64,000 nt of DNA. Origin: Balanoglossus misakiensis (lineage: Eukaryota; Hemichordata). The notes under the pieces are model-generated. The model was not told where the DNA came from, searched no databases, and saw only the letters and a program-made list of their open reading frames with translations. Position 1 is the stretch's first letter, and each line of letters opens with the position of its first letter. This document shows positions 49,901 to 60,360 of this stretch, one piece after another. The DNA lies in assembly GCA_040954595.2 (NCBI GenBank), contig CM082576.2, positions 17,298,001 to 17,362,000 of the forward strand, in the 5' to 3' direction. The translations under genes were made by a program, and so were the position numbers.

Positions 49901-52900
49901 CCTTGTAGACAATGAGTAAGTCGGCCATAGTGTGATGAAAGCAGCGTGGTTTCAAACTTCTCCCTATAAGCGAACAACTGCCATGGTCGACTTCACAATA
50001 GTCTAACTGACCGGAGGTAATAGGTTACCTCATAAACATGCACAAAGGTCGCCACAGGGTGGCGCTTTTGAACGGTGTTTGTTTATCTTTGCGTTCTCAC
50101 TGACTATTTGCGTCGGAGCGCTGGCCCAGCACTGGCCCTGACCCTCCACTCATCGCCGTCGCAAATTAACACCGGCGCAGTACTGGTGTAAAGCGTTCTC
50201 ACTTTTTTTTCCCATCTGAGTCGAATCTGCACTGGTGTTGCACCGGTGTAAACGTTTCAGTGAGAACGCCCTTATAAACTTTGTGTGTGTGGACACAACA
50301 CAACTCAAAGGATTAATACTCTGTGTTTACCATGTAGGCAAATCATACACAGGCTACACAGTGAACGCTCTGAGGTATTTGAATATTCACCATTGATAAC
50401 GACTCATGATCAAATTTTAATATTTTAACAATTCTCATTAATATCATTCGCATGAATAAATACTAATCTCCCTCATATTCGAATTAGATGACACAAGCAA
50501 TAAATCATCCTTGTTTTAGAGAGAAAAAAATACTTACTTCAAAATGTCTCGTTTTGTTGTGCCGTCCTGAATTTTCCCAGTTAATGTTGCGTGTGGTTTT
50601 TATCAAATGTGACACATCACATGTGAAACATACATGTATCAGGCGAGATTTGTCTTATGGATTTTCAGTGCAATGTGTTATATCAGCACCATTCTCATGA
50701 TGAAGTCTGTAAAACTTCCTATTTGGTGAGGCTCCATGGGAGACAAATGCCCTGACTTTGAAATCGGCCCATTCCAGCATAGCCCGGAGACCACGGTGTC
50801 AATTCTAGAATTCCAACGCCCGGTGACCGTCTAGCAATGTCCTGCTGAGCTGAAAGATAGTAGCCCTGGCAACGATCAGGGTCGCTTAGTAACGAATGGA
50901 TAACTAGTGATCTATCAAATGTTGACGGGCGCCAGTGGTTGGATGATATAATTAACAAAGCTTGGTTATGAATATTCATACACCTTCAAAACCACTCCCA
51001 CATCCCCGTCGCGGGAATTTCACACATGATAACATAGGATGCTTTGACAGTGTGTTTTTACATTGACCCATTATGGGAATCAGGGTCTGTTTCTTGTTCT
51101 ACTGGTGGTGATCGCGAAGTTTTGCAGTTTTTTGATCTGGTGAAATCGTGGTAGAGGCAGTAATTCTAACAACATTTCACCATTAGAAGCCGTATGACTT
51201 GGGAAAAAACATTTAACGCTTCTAGAGATTTCTAAATAAACTAAATACTAGTCGGGATACTAGTAATATTGTGAGTTATGTTTGTCTGTCTCCTACTTGA
51301 GTGAATGTTAGGCTGCATGAGAGATGTGGAAATATAATTGGTCTGGTTATAAATAAAATTCTCTTTTCTTTTGAAATAAAATTTTACTTTGCTGAAATGG
51401 TTACGATATGCGTAGAGAATTACTTTACGACATTAGAATATAATCTAACAATAACAGGAAGGGAAGCGCAATCATTAAACAGATCAACTTTACAGTTTGT
51501 TACGAACAATGCCGATAACATTTTTTTGGTAGACTTCACTTCGGATGATGTCGATATATTTGGGTGTCATCCATTGTTCCGGATTACCAAAGACAAGTTC
51601 ATAATATCCCTCGGCAACACCAGAGTTATCATCTCCAAGTCGTGTGGCTCTCAGCCCAATGTTCTCGCAGCTCCGGACTTGGTCCTCGATGAGTGCGTTG
51701 AGTGGGCTGATCACCAACACGACCGATTTTGAAACGCCTTCCAAATGTCTGGGAAGTCCTTTAATGTTCTTGCGATCTATCGTTGCCGCGATCCTTGCGG
51801 CCATTAGGTACACTATTGACTTGTCGAACCCTGTTGGGAGAACACAAAATGTGTCTTCCCTGCTTAGAAATGAAAGTAGGGCCACTTCTTGCTCACTCTT
51901 TAGAGCTTTGATCGATGGCACAGTTTCTAAAAACTGCGTAGAAGCAGCACGTACTTCCAGTTTAAACGAGGAATCGCTAGCCATGGCCATGATCAACGCC
52001 AATATCGGAGTGAACAATGAATTTGTGTTATCTAGTTATGTAAATTAACTTTTGAAAACATACTTGGTGACTCCACCTCTATTTCCTTATTTAGAATGCG
52101 ATGATGTCATTTGGTTTACATTGAGTGACCAATTAGCTTACACGCAAGATTTACCACCCGTGTCGTTCTACGCACAGAATTCTGTGTGTAAATAGAGACT
52201 GTCACCGGGCGTCTCCTTTCTAGAATCGACACCCTGGACTCCGGGCTAATTCCAGCACTGCGACCACATCCCATACTGCCCAGTTGAGTTGTTGGCTATT
52301 GAATCCACAACAGGGAAAGTTTACCATGCAAAAACTTCATGGAGTGGCGAACTACATGTACAGTGTATAAAGGTTAGAACATGAGTGGCCAATGGGCCAC
52401 CACCATCATCACCTTGATGCATGTTATCATCATCATCACCAGCCTGTTTCTCTACAAACTTCATTATTTCGTCGTTGACATTTCCAAGTTTGCAGAAACC
52501 AAGAAGATTTCCAGTGTCCTTCTTGTAGACAAATCCGCTCTTTATTCCAATCTAATCAAACACCCAGGGACTTGTTTCTTTGGTATTCGTGCATGTTCGA
52601 TGCATCGCCTGTGTCAACGATGTTCTCAATGATGTCTGTGATGACTCCTTCAGTTGATGATGTGATGCGGGTATAGTCCCCTCAGTGTACTCTCACATTG
52701 CAGGAGTAGAGTTTGGTCTGTCTTACAAAGCGATGTGCTGCTGGTTATTTTGAATGAAGTGCAATACACCATTTAATCATTATAAGGTGCCATCTTCTTT
52801 GATGACTTGATCTTGACAAAGCTTCCTTTTGCTGCTGCCAAAATAAATGGTGTGGGCTCCCTGGTTTATGGGTTGACAGAATCTCATCATTCTTTTCATC

Positions 52901-55900
52901 CATGATTGTTGAAAATGATTTAGCGAGATCATCACTTAGAATTTCACCCCTTTCTTCAATTACATTGCGTAACCGACTTTTCAGATCGTGTACTTTTTTT
53001 TTTCCAAGTCTTCTTCTCTCCTTGCAGGGTTCTTGTCTTGAGTTCAAGTGCAGATCTGCTCAGTGTGTCCTTTCTGATGCAGTTGTACTTTTCTGAATGA
53101 CCAGCTGATGATGTCTTTTCAATTTCCCTCCTTGTTAAAATACTCAAGGTGTTATGGTGTATGGAGCAAACAGCACACCGTGATGTACTGTCTGAAGACA
53201 ACAGGAGTTCACAGTTAATGTGTCTGATACAATTTGGTCGAGGGTCAGGTCTTCCTTGCAGTGCTTTCCGGCAAACCTTTTTGTTTCTCCCTCCTTGGAC
53301 AATTTGGTGTTTTATTTCAACATCCTTCACAATTTGGTCGGTGAAATCACAATTAATCGCCAGTTTCTTTAGACGAGTCACAAACTGGTCATCATCAGTG
53401 AATTGAAGATCTTCTGGGACATACCGTTTCGCAGCTTGGTTTTCACTCGGGTCAGAGCGCTGAACCCTTTTTCAAAATCTGAAAACAATGCAAGAAAGTA
53501 AAACTTTAAAATTTATAAATCAGCTTCTGTTATTGTTTTCACCTTATTTTATTTAAAAGACAACATTATCTTCGTAGATAATAAAGTAATACTAACCAGT
53601 AGTAGGAACAGGTATGGTGAGTGAAATTTCAGCCAACTTTGCCAGATTTGGAAATGTTCCTGACAGTTCATCAGTCATCAGATCGAGGGTTTCTTTCATG
53701 TTCATCGCTGTTGTCTTCCCATGGAGTGTGGGCAGGAGACACTTCCACTCCTCCCTGGCCTCGCCATCATCTACAATACTGCTGTACTGGTCCAAAAGTA
53801 CCTATATGAAAGAAAAAAGAAACAATTATTGAACAAAATTTGATTTCTGACAATATACTTATTGTATGAACACAATCGGCGTTGAGACAGAGGTTCAACT
53901 TCCATTTCAACAACGTTCCTCCCTCTCTATTAGTTGTACTGAAGGCAAATCGGTAAAGCCAGCTGCGGCTAGTTTGGACAATGTGTATGACATTATTCTA
54001 TTTTCCGCTGCCCAATGCTGGACGTCAATGGGAATGTCCGGTCCCATTTCTGTTGTCAATGTTCCTCGACTTGTACTCGCTGGAGTGATAGAGCCTGTAT
54101 TCTGGAACATGTCTTGTAACGTTCCTGGTGTTAGTTGGTAGCTAGCGTCCATCGGTGGGTTCACGGCGGCAGGACGGAAATCAGGCTGCTGCTTGCCAGT
54201 TGCTAGCTGGAATTTTAAATTGGCTGCTGGTTGCCAAACACCATCGTCTGTTGCTGCATGTAAAAGGCTGACTGGCTATGCGTCTTAAAAACTCCCGCTT
54301 AAATACACTACTCGTTGTTGAGGCAAATGTGACCTATAGCAGTAGCAAAGACGCATAGCCTCTGATAGGCCAGCAGCGATAAACTATTTAAATCTGACAT
54401 TTCATTTCTCTCTGAAATAAACATCCAACACTGTTACTATGTACAGGCAAATGTGACCTTTAAGAAATCGTGGGTTGTAGAGTCTCATTATGTAAAGTTA
54501 CACAGCTTGAGAATAAACGAGTGACCCCCCCCCCCCCCCCCCCCCCTCTCAATGAGCTACACAAGAATTTGAAACACGTTAAATATTAAATATGCCTTAA
54601 AGTCAAACCTCTCTATAGTGGCCAGTCAAGGGACTTCCCTAAACTGGCCTTTATAGAGAGGTGACCTTTATATACTGCTATATTGTATGAACATATAGCA
54701 GTTTGTTTTAAAAGAATATAACTAGCATTTTATCATACTTTGGGGAATCTTGCATGAAACTGCTGTTGCTACAAGGAAAAACAAATACTGAAAAATAGCC
54801 AAAAGTTGCAAATCTTGTGTCTATACTGTAACTACATACCTGTAAGTTCTCCTGCCCATAATCATCCATGATTTCACACAGGGATAGGTCAGGTATGTGC
54901 TTTGGATTGAATATTGAAAACCCATCCATTATAGTTGCATCTGGGAATCAGGCATTGATGTTTTGGCAAACAGCGGTGTTGAACTTATCATGGATCTGGA
55001 AAGAGAAGACCACAAAAATGCTGTTCACAGTTAGTATCAGCATATACTCTAAAGGTTTCTAAATTTAAACTTAACAGAGTCTTACTTTTGCTCAGTATAT
55101 TGGCTGTGCTGCTGGGTGAAGTATCCTCGTCGCCAAATGCAGTGTTCAGGATATTGAGTAGAGAGAGAGAGCACATGACACCAGGATGGCTGAATACTGA
55201 CTGACTGACTTTATTCAAATCAACCTTTAAATAGGTGCCATATAACAGGTGCAATAACACTGCTATATGCAAATACAATACTGTAGGTCACTACACACGC
55301 CATCCCACGCGAACAAAAATACTTGCATCGGGAAGATTGGTTTTCAAAGAAAACCTAGGAACATATTGTTTTTTAGCGGAAGTTCGCGGAAAACTCAAAA
55401 TATTCGTATTTATAGCTGTAACTGTTAGCTCAGCCTCTTGGATGAGTATAGTGAAAATGAATTATTTTGTTATTTCACTCTAAAAAATATTCAACACAAG
55501 GGTATAGTTTGGAATAAGGTGCTACATATAGTATATATGTAAACTTAGCCCGGAGACCAGGGCGTCGATCTAGAATACAACGCCCGGTGACAGCCTAGCA
55601 ATGTCCTGCTGAGCTGAAAGATAGTAGCCCTGGCAACGATCAGGGTCGCTTAGTAACGAATGGATAACGAGTGATCTATCAAATGTTGATGGGCGCCAGT
55701 GGTTGGATGATATAATTAACAAAGCTTGGTTATGAATATTCATACACCTTCAAGACCACTCCCACATCCCATTGCGGGAATGTCACACCTCTATTTCCTT
55801 ATTTAGAATGCGATGATGTCATTTGGTTTACATTGAGTGACCAATTAGCTTACACACAAGATTTACCACCCGTGTTGTTCTATGCACAGAATTCTGTTCG

Positions 55901-56766
55901 TAAATAGAGACTGTCACCAGGTGTCTCTTTTCGATGCCCTGGTCTCAGCTCCGGGCTAATGTAAACTCAAAACCCAAGGTGGATTTTCCATGTCTGTTGT
56001 ATTAAAAATAATTGATTTCATACTTTTTTGTGTCTTTCAGGGGAGTGGTCCAGTTATTTAACGCAGTGAAAAAACAACAAACAACACTGGAAACTAAACT
56101 CAAAGATGCAGGTCCATCAGAGAGAAAAAAAGCTAAAGTAATGGTATCTCTCACAAAGGGTGACTTTGTAGACTTATTGAAGGGAGCTCCAGCTGATGTT
56201 CTCAAGAAATCAAAGCCAGACAGTTTTGGACACAGAAGTAAATCAATGGAAGCTGTAAGTACACAATGAAAGATAATTATCGGAATATAAAAGTAACAAA
56301 GTACAGTGTTGGATCTTGCAACGTCAAGAAAGACACTTTTAGAATCAATCAAATTCCTTAAAGGAACAAAGTCTCTCTCGCTGCCAATTTTTCACGCTTT
56401 TTGTTTGTTACAAGACACCGTTTTACGTTATTCTACATGTGAATATACCGGTATACTAATTCAATGTTCGACAACACACAACTTCCTTCCCGTTTGTAGG
56501 ATATGAGAGTAAAAATCTCGTCAAAATGAACAAACTATTCATTTTGGCAAGTTTTTCATTCTTGTGTCTACAAGTGGGATGGAAGTAATGTTATTCTACT
56601 GGTGATTTCTAACTTTGGTCTTGACTCAACTCTTCTTATGTTACAGACTAGTCAATCATCAGAAGAGAGAGAGAAGGGTGCGGCTTGGAATGTTTTACAG
56701 GAAGACTTTATGATGAGTGCCAAGATGAAGAATTGGGATCGAGAGAGTAACAGTGATGAAGATTGA
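40952..56766 (+). CDS. RRP15: RRP15 ribosomal RNA processing protein
   Basis: Nucleolar factor for 60S subunit maturation. Five exons, phases consistent: 40952-41054, 44571-44809, 45506-45600, 56041-56254 and 56647-56766, coding 256 residues (human 282). Seen in order: basic N-terminus (CKRKRKSK), acidic linker, the conserved GWADAVSKIL block in exon 2, RKQKRDWDEMSRVKPKV in exon 3, the exon 3/4 junction ATRGVVQLFNAVKK, then a C-terminus ending WDRESNSDED. These are the conserved Rrp15p blocks. The ATG at 40952 (catcATGG) is preferred over the in-frame ATG at 40931. Exon 2 has a tandem CAGCAG acceptor. A polyadenylation signal AATAAA lies at 57270-57275. Intron 3 (45601-56040) is 10.4 kb of transposon nests. 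Confidence 0.92.
41196..41400. mobile_element. hAT-like MITE with inverted telomere-type repeats
   Basis: 32-bp perfect terminal inverted repeats (GGATCTGGTTCTCTTAGTGG outward) and an exact 8-bp duplication GTTTTGCC (41188-41195 and 41401-41408). The core has GTTAGGGTTAGGGTTAGG (41253-41270) and, inverted, CCCTAACCCTAACCCT (41312-41327) with further partial units. Lies in RRP15 intron 1, 141 bp after exon 1. Confidence 0.9.
41409..42195. mobile_element. foldback cluster: three copies of a ~160-bp module
   Basis: Module marked by GCTGCAATGATTGT and CAACTTTCTG. Copies: 41409-41605 (direct, diverged), 41628-41780 (direct) and 42025-42195 (inverted). The last two form arms around a ~245-bp centre with C8-9 and G14 tracts. 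Immediately follows the telomere-motif element. Confidence 0.8.
42196..43918. other. RRP15 intron 1, remainder
   Basis: Short hairpin at about 42201-42302 (TTGCTGCAG ... CTGCAGCAA). Otherwise nothing recognised. Minus-strand frames at 43250-43686 have no domain. Confidence 0.4.
43919..44356 (+). CDS. unassigned 145-codon frame in RRP15 intron 1
   Basis: Longest uninterrupted same-strand frame in the intron. Composition is protein-like, with stretches such as FFPEVLSEEMNGF and SDFWSAHATNLT, but I recognise no domain. A GTGTAAG donor-like site overlaps its stop (44353-44359), yet splicing there would not match the phase 1 of RRP15 exon 2. Either a lineage-specific exon, a relic or chance. Confidence 0.25.
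   Translation: MSSRNLYQFRGNITHVVSGRDNSVFREFSAPTRRWFTLACCFLTQFFPEVLSEEMNGFTSLTVAGVDMHFKSESNAEFKPTGHTDVLNFNTELPRGLQDSSPKSLMAEYNLSDFWSAHATNLTAVAESQKSENQKPLRNIQNTQV
44954..45340. mobile_element. TA-flanked MITE in RRP15 intron 2
   Basis: About 50-bp inverted ends (CAGTCGTTCCCATCTGG ... CCAGATGGGAACGATTG), TA on each side, no coding. CAGT ends with TA targets suit the Tc1/mariner-pogo group. Confidence 0.85.
45900..48096 (-). pseudogene. pogo/Tigger-like transposase relic
   Basis: Fragments in order on the minus strand: a terminal repeat starting CAGTCGGACGCTGATTATCC at 48096 with TA outside (48097-48098); an ATG at about 47628 with the first helix-turn-helix (KRKRKVLTIEQEQEI); the rest of the CENP-B-type DNA-binding region (47088-46720, ending WLKRLKERHGIRQLSV); then DDE segments with NADETGLFWR (46620-46580), VLIID (~46265) and PLDQGIIQ (~46150). 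Broken by frameshifts and by a nested element at 47097-47532. No matching left-hand terminal repeat found. Antisense to RRP15. Confidence 0.85.
47097..47532. mobile_element. MITE nested in the Tigger-like transposase
   Basis: 436 bp, ends CAGTGAAGCTTAGGAATAGC and its complement GCTATTCCTAAGCTGTACTG, TA on both sides. The inside has two copies of a ~100-bp block (CAAAACAATAGGGTGCGCCA, AACACTGAACAATGCCAAGT). It splits the transposase DNA-binding domain. Confidence 0.9.
48099..49147. other. RRP15 intron 3 segment, nothing coding recognised
   Basis: Small inverted motif CCATAATG at about 48240-48300. No transposase homology seen. Confidence 0.4.
49148..49985 (-). pseudogene. second pogo/jerky-like DDE transposase relic
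   Basis: Starts inside the catalytic core: AWMMQFLFKDWFFEHFVP, then ALLLLDQCPAHP (second Asp), QPMDQGIIRSFKANYRREL (third Asp) across a frameshift near 49680-49720, and a C-terminal tail rich in Asp/Glu and Ser. The N-terminal DNA-binding part is missing. Different subfamily from the copy at 45900. Minus strand. Confidence 0.8.
50088..50268. repeat. short inverted repeat GCGTTCTCACTGA
   Basis: GCGTTCTCACTGA at about 50089 and TCAGTGAGAACGC ending about 50268 enclose GC-richer DNA with ACCGG/CCGGTG repeats. Likely a MITE relic. Confidence 0.5.
50780..52248 (-). mobile_element. TAGCCCGGAG TIR element carrying a RecQ-like helicase piece
   Basis: 1469 bp, ~50-bp imperfect TIRs beginning TAGCCCGGAG, exact 9-bp duplication ATTCCAGCA (50771-50779 and 52249-52257). 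The outer ~240 and ~190 bp match the 413-bp copy at 55546 and the 409-bp copy at 14567, so those look like internal-deletion derivatives of something like this. Sits in RRP15 intron 3. Confidence 0.92.
51490..52017 (-). pseudogene. truncated RecQ-like superfamily II helicase fragment
   Basis: N-terminal helicase lobe: motif 0 (ALKSEQEVALLSFLSRED), motif I (LPTGFDKS), motif Ia (VLVISPLNALIEDQV), then EGYYELVFGNPEQW. The frame diverges and stops after NVIGIV, where motif II (DExH) should begin; the whole second lobe is absent. The Walker A glycine before Lys is Asp (GFDKS for GFGKS), which should abolish ATP binding. The most likely ATG is at 51991 or 51985. Its position inside the TIRs and absence of upstream introns suggest it belongs to the transposon. 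The helicase-bearing Academ lineage is one possible relative. Confidence 0.8.
52700..53435 (-). pseudogene. P-element-like transposase relic
   Basis: Recognisable blocks: KKVCRKALQGRPDPRPNCI, RHINCELLL, then a charged coiled region, then LFWQQQKEALSRSS and RRWHLIMIKWCIALHSK. This order occurs in a P-type/THAP-associated transposase family common in marine invertebrates. Frameshifts separate the blocks and the catalytic core is missing. Antisense to RRP15. Confidence 0.55.
53436..55013 (-). pseudogene. hAT-like transposase 3' exons with nonsense mutation
   Basis: Three exon-like blocks with usable splice sites: about 55010-54841 (IHDKFNTAVCQNINA, stop, FPDATIMDGF...YGQENLQ, donor GTATGT), 53803-53598 (VLLDQYSSIV ... 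SLTIPVPTT, donor GTTAGT) and 53482 onward (DFEKGFSALTRVKTKLRN, GMSQKIFNSL). The last block is the hAT dimerisation motif. One in-frame TGA near 54952 probably replaced a Trp codon. A further frame at 53907-54164 lies in the second intron and is unassigned. Confidence 0.7.
55546..55958. mobile_element. TAGCCCGGAG TIR element, short copy (RRP15 intron 3)
   Basis: 413 bp, same ends as 50780, exact 9-bp duplication ATGTAAACT (55537-55545 and 55959-55967). Body joins the left and right subterminal parts of the longer copy directly. Its edge is 82 bp from the RRP15 exon 4 acceptor. Confidence 0.92.
56362..56595. mobile_element. TTAA MITE, copy 2, 3'-truncated (RRP15 intron 4)
   Basis: TTAA at 56358-56361 then AGGAACAAAGTCTCTC. 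Follows the 24016 element through the central palindrome, then breaks off after GGGATGGAAGT. Confidence 0.75.
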
Positions 56767-59700
56767 AGATTGTGTAATGTCCTTCAGTCAGGGTTTGCGC
56801 TAAACGTTCGCCACATTCTCAAATTCACAAATGAATCTTGAATGTGGCATGTACTGAACTGAACTGTGGTTTTCCAGTTGTGTGTCATTTTTGACATCTG
56901 GTCACACATACCATGTCCATCGTGATTGACGAACACTGACTCTGAAAGAATAATGCTGTTACGTACTGCTGCGATGCTAGTTGAACCACATTGAACAAAA
57001 CAAATACTGCAGACTGAGTGACTTTGGCTCTTCACACATCAATAACACTGGATTAACTAAATATCTGTGAACTGCCGAACTACAACACATCCCCAAAGTG
57101 ATTTCACAGCACCACATTTAAAGTGTGTGAAAACTGGTCACTACTAGCCCACAAGCGAGGACCGTGTCATCCATGACTTATAGAAGACCTGAAATGAGGA
57201 ACAGTTTGTATTTGTATTTTGAATGAAATACCTGCAGCTACCTAAGTTATGGTGCTGTTTAATTTTTTGAATAAAAACGACTGTCTCATTGCCATAAATT
57301 TGTGGAATTGTATCCTTGTGTATATGTTGTAGACCCCCATGTCTACTTTGAGAAAAAAGCCTACAGCTTTAGGAACAAAGCACTATGTTCTAATAAAATA
57401 CTGCAATGAAGATGTACATAGGGATATCACATTCATAATCTGACTAAAAATCATCAATGCTTGTCAAAGAGCTGATGATGTTATGCTTGTGTGAAGCATT
57501 CAAAATATGAATGCATAAACTTACAAATTGTGGTTTTGCTGAGTAGATCTGGCCTGTTATCCTTTTATAGCCAGCAGCATAAAACACTCCCGTCAACCTC
57601 AGAGGATGTGTATCACATCTTCCCGAAGGAGTGTTTCACCTTCCTTTCATCTTACTGTCACTCTCACCACAAGGTCAAGGTCAAGGATGTTTATGTGGGT
57701 AGCGTCATTCGATGAATCAGCAAGCAGAAACCAAAAGTTGGGTCACGCCACACCCTCTAGGATTTCAGAAGGGTGGAGTCCCAGATTGACAGATTTCAAT
57801 GGGTACAACATACATGTGGTATATCTAGAATACAGAGAACCTGAAGTTGCATGTGGCATTGTTCTATTAGCACTTTAAAAAAACATGCGCAACAAATATT
57901 TGCAGGGCAGAGACCAAAAGTGCTCACTCCAAATCTCGTCGCCGTCACTTATTGACAGAATAAGCAATTGGTTAGTCTAAGGGAACTGTCAGTAATTAAA
58001 GGGGATTAAGGCCGGCGGGAGGGGGTAGATCGTAAACCACTACCTCTTTGACATGCTTAAGGCAACAGAAATTACATGCCATCACATGAGGCATTGATGA
58101 GAAATAATTAGAAAGTCAGACAACGTCTCTTCAATCAACATTTCAGTATAATAAGAGGAAATTAGATATTGTGAGCAATTTTGGCAAAGGAAAATATTGT
58201 ATAGTTAATGAGAAGAGTGACTCTCCTGTAATTTTCTCTCACGAGGAAATGTGGCAATTGCACGAAATTCCCACAAGTTTCCAACTCCCCTTCCTCAATG
58301 CAAGTATCCTGAATCCAGGTACAATGTAGTCGGAATATCGTGAGAAGCGCCCTCACCGACCACATGGTTAATGTGAAATTTTGTCAGTTTTTCTCATTAT
58401 TTCGCAAAGTTTCTGATAAAGTACGCGCGGCCTTTACATTTATATATTAGACAGTCACAAATTTGGCAATACTTTCACTGTTTTAAGTTCTCAATCAGGC
58501 CATTTTTCAAAACTTTTGATTTTACAAATGTACTAGAAGTTGACCGAAAGTACGTCCTGTGACCGAATGAAAAGCTACATAATGTCTAACAACCTGAGAA
58601 AGGTATTGTATTGTAATTTTCAAGGCTCGCTGTCGTTCAACACTGAAGAGGTGTCGCCTTTTGAATCTGACGTCTGGTCCGATTAGTGATGCTTTCCCTG
58701 CATTCTTGTGTGGTGACGTCATGGCATCCCCAGAAGCCTCGCCGTCTCTCTCTCTCTCTCACTCTGGCGTTTGCAGTCGTCGAGTGAACATGGACTGACA
58801 CGCCTGGTCGGCTAAAAGAAAACCCCAGAGTCGCAATAAGGAACATTTCTACTAAATATGTTTGTTTGTCGGAAGAACGAGTGCTTCTGCCATTACTGGT
58901 GTGACTAGGCCGGGATACTATAGTATTTCGCAGAATATTCATTTTCCACGCTGTTCAACGTGCCCACACGTACAGCTGTCGAACTTTGCGAGGCTGACCG
59001 TTCAAGCCAACATGACGCTATCATATATACGGACTTTTAGGCTTACAGAAAAACAGAAAATTGGTGGCAGTCTTTGCGGGGTGGGGGTGGGGGTGGGGTG
59101 GTTTCGACTCAATAGCGTCATTTTCCACGGGGTTTCAGTGTTCTCGTGGGCAGTGAGTCGAGATTTTCGTGGCAGTCACTCTCAGGGCATGGTACTCCTT
59201 ACCAGGTCACCGGAACGAATCTAGTAGTTCCATACAGTGATCAGAGTGCTGTGACGTTTAATATCGACTGTATTACTTAGATTAGCATGGGCCTATTGTG
59301 TTTTGCAGAGTTGAGTTCTACAAGTAAGTTTCAGTTCAGTTCCGCAGACAGAGTCATCAGTTGTCGACGAACGTTTCAAGAGAAAAATAGTAAGACTCTA
59401 TACTAGAATTTCATTTAATATGCATCCAGCCACCGTTTCTCTTGTCCTTCTCAACAAACATTCCAACAAAAGACCAATATTCATGACTTACTAATTTGCA
59501 TATTGTTTTCAACGCCTGTCTGCTCCCATAACAGAAACGGAAGAAGCAGAGGGCTCTGGGTAGCCGAGACTACAGCTCCTAGGACTTGAAAAAAATTAGG
59601 AACAGTTTACCCAGAATTCAATTATTATAATGTAATTTGACCCCCTAGCACGAAGTAAAAATCTATTTGAGGCAGCCGGAATCAGATAATAAGATGAAAC

Positions 59701-60360
59701 TGGTGAAGATGCAGGCCACAGAAGACTCTATTAACAGTTTCCAGCATTCTTTCAACCCTTTCAACTTTCTCCATATCTTTAATTTCCTCCAACAAACCCT
59801 CTATTTATCACCCGATTGTCTTAGAGTTCAGAGACATAAGAGAAGGGGACATTAAAAGAGAGAAGAAAAGAAAGACTGTGCGGCAGAGATAAATTCACCT
59901 TTACGCAATTCTAGTTATATTGTGCAGACATTGTTTATTCATTGCTGACGAAAGTCATCTAATGGTGACAATCATATTATACAGACAAATCATCATTTAG
60001 ATCTAAACTAGCATTAAGTTGGCCTCCTTCTTCTACCAACTTCATGGAGACTGTCATGCTAGGTCATCTAACCAAACGAGATGCACACTTTTACTTTAAC
60101 CCTAACTCTAATGTTAGAGCAGCCCCCGAGTCCACATGTCCATTTCCATTCAAACTTCCATTCAAACCCCCATGAAAGACAAAATCTCACTGAAAGAGAG
60201 AAAGAGAAAACATTGGTTACAATATTTTAGGTTATCACATAGTATATACCATCATCAACAGTTGGGTTTTAAAGAAATTCATGGAGGCTGTCTGTACTGA
60301 CCCCTCCCGGAGGTGGGGAGCAATATCAGTGTCGTCCTACATAGTGCTGCAAAACTACAT
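56767..60360. other. RRP15 3' UTR and intergenic region
   Basis: 3' UTR to about 57290. The rest shows a TC run near 58745-58760 and a GT/GGGGT stretch near 59080-59100. Nothing coding recognised; frames at 57606-57878, 58637-58942 and 58862-59224 lack motifs. Confidence 0.4.

Noticed and set aside
53340-53440. Continuous frame linking the hAT end with the P-like block as one protein
   Set aside because: The hAT motif and the P-like block are in different frames and belong to different families; adjacency is best explained by separate insertions.
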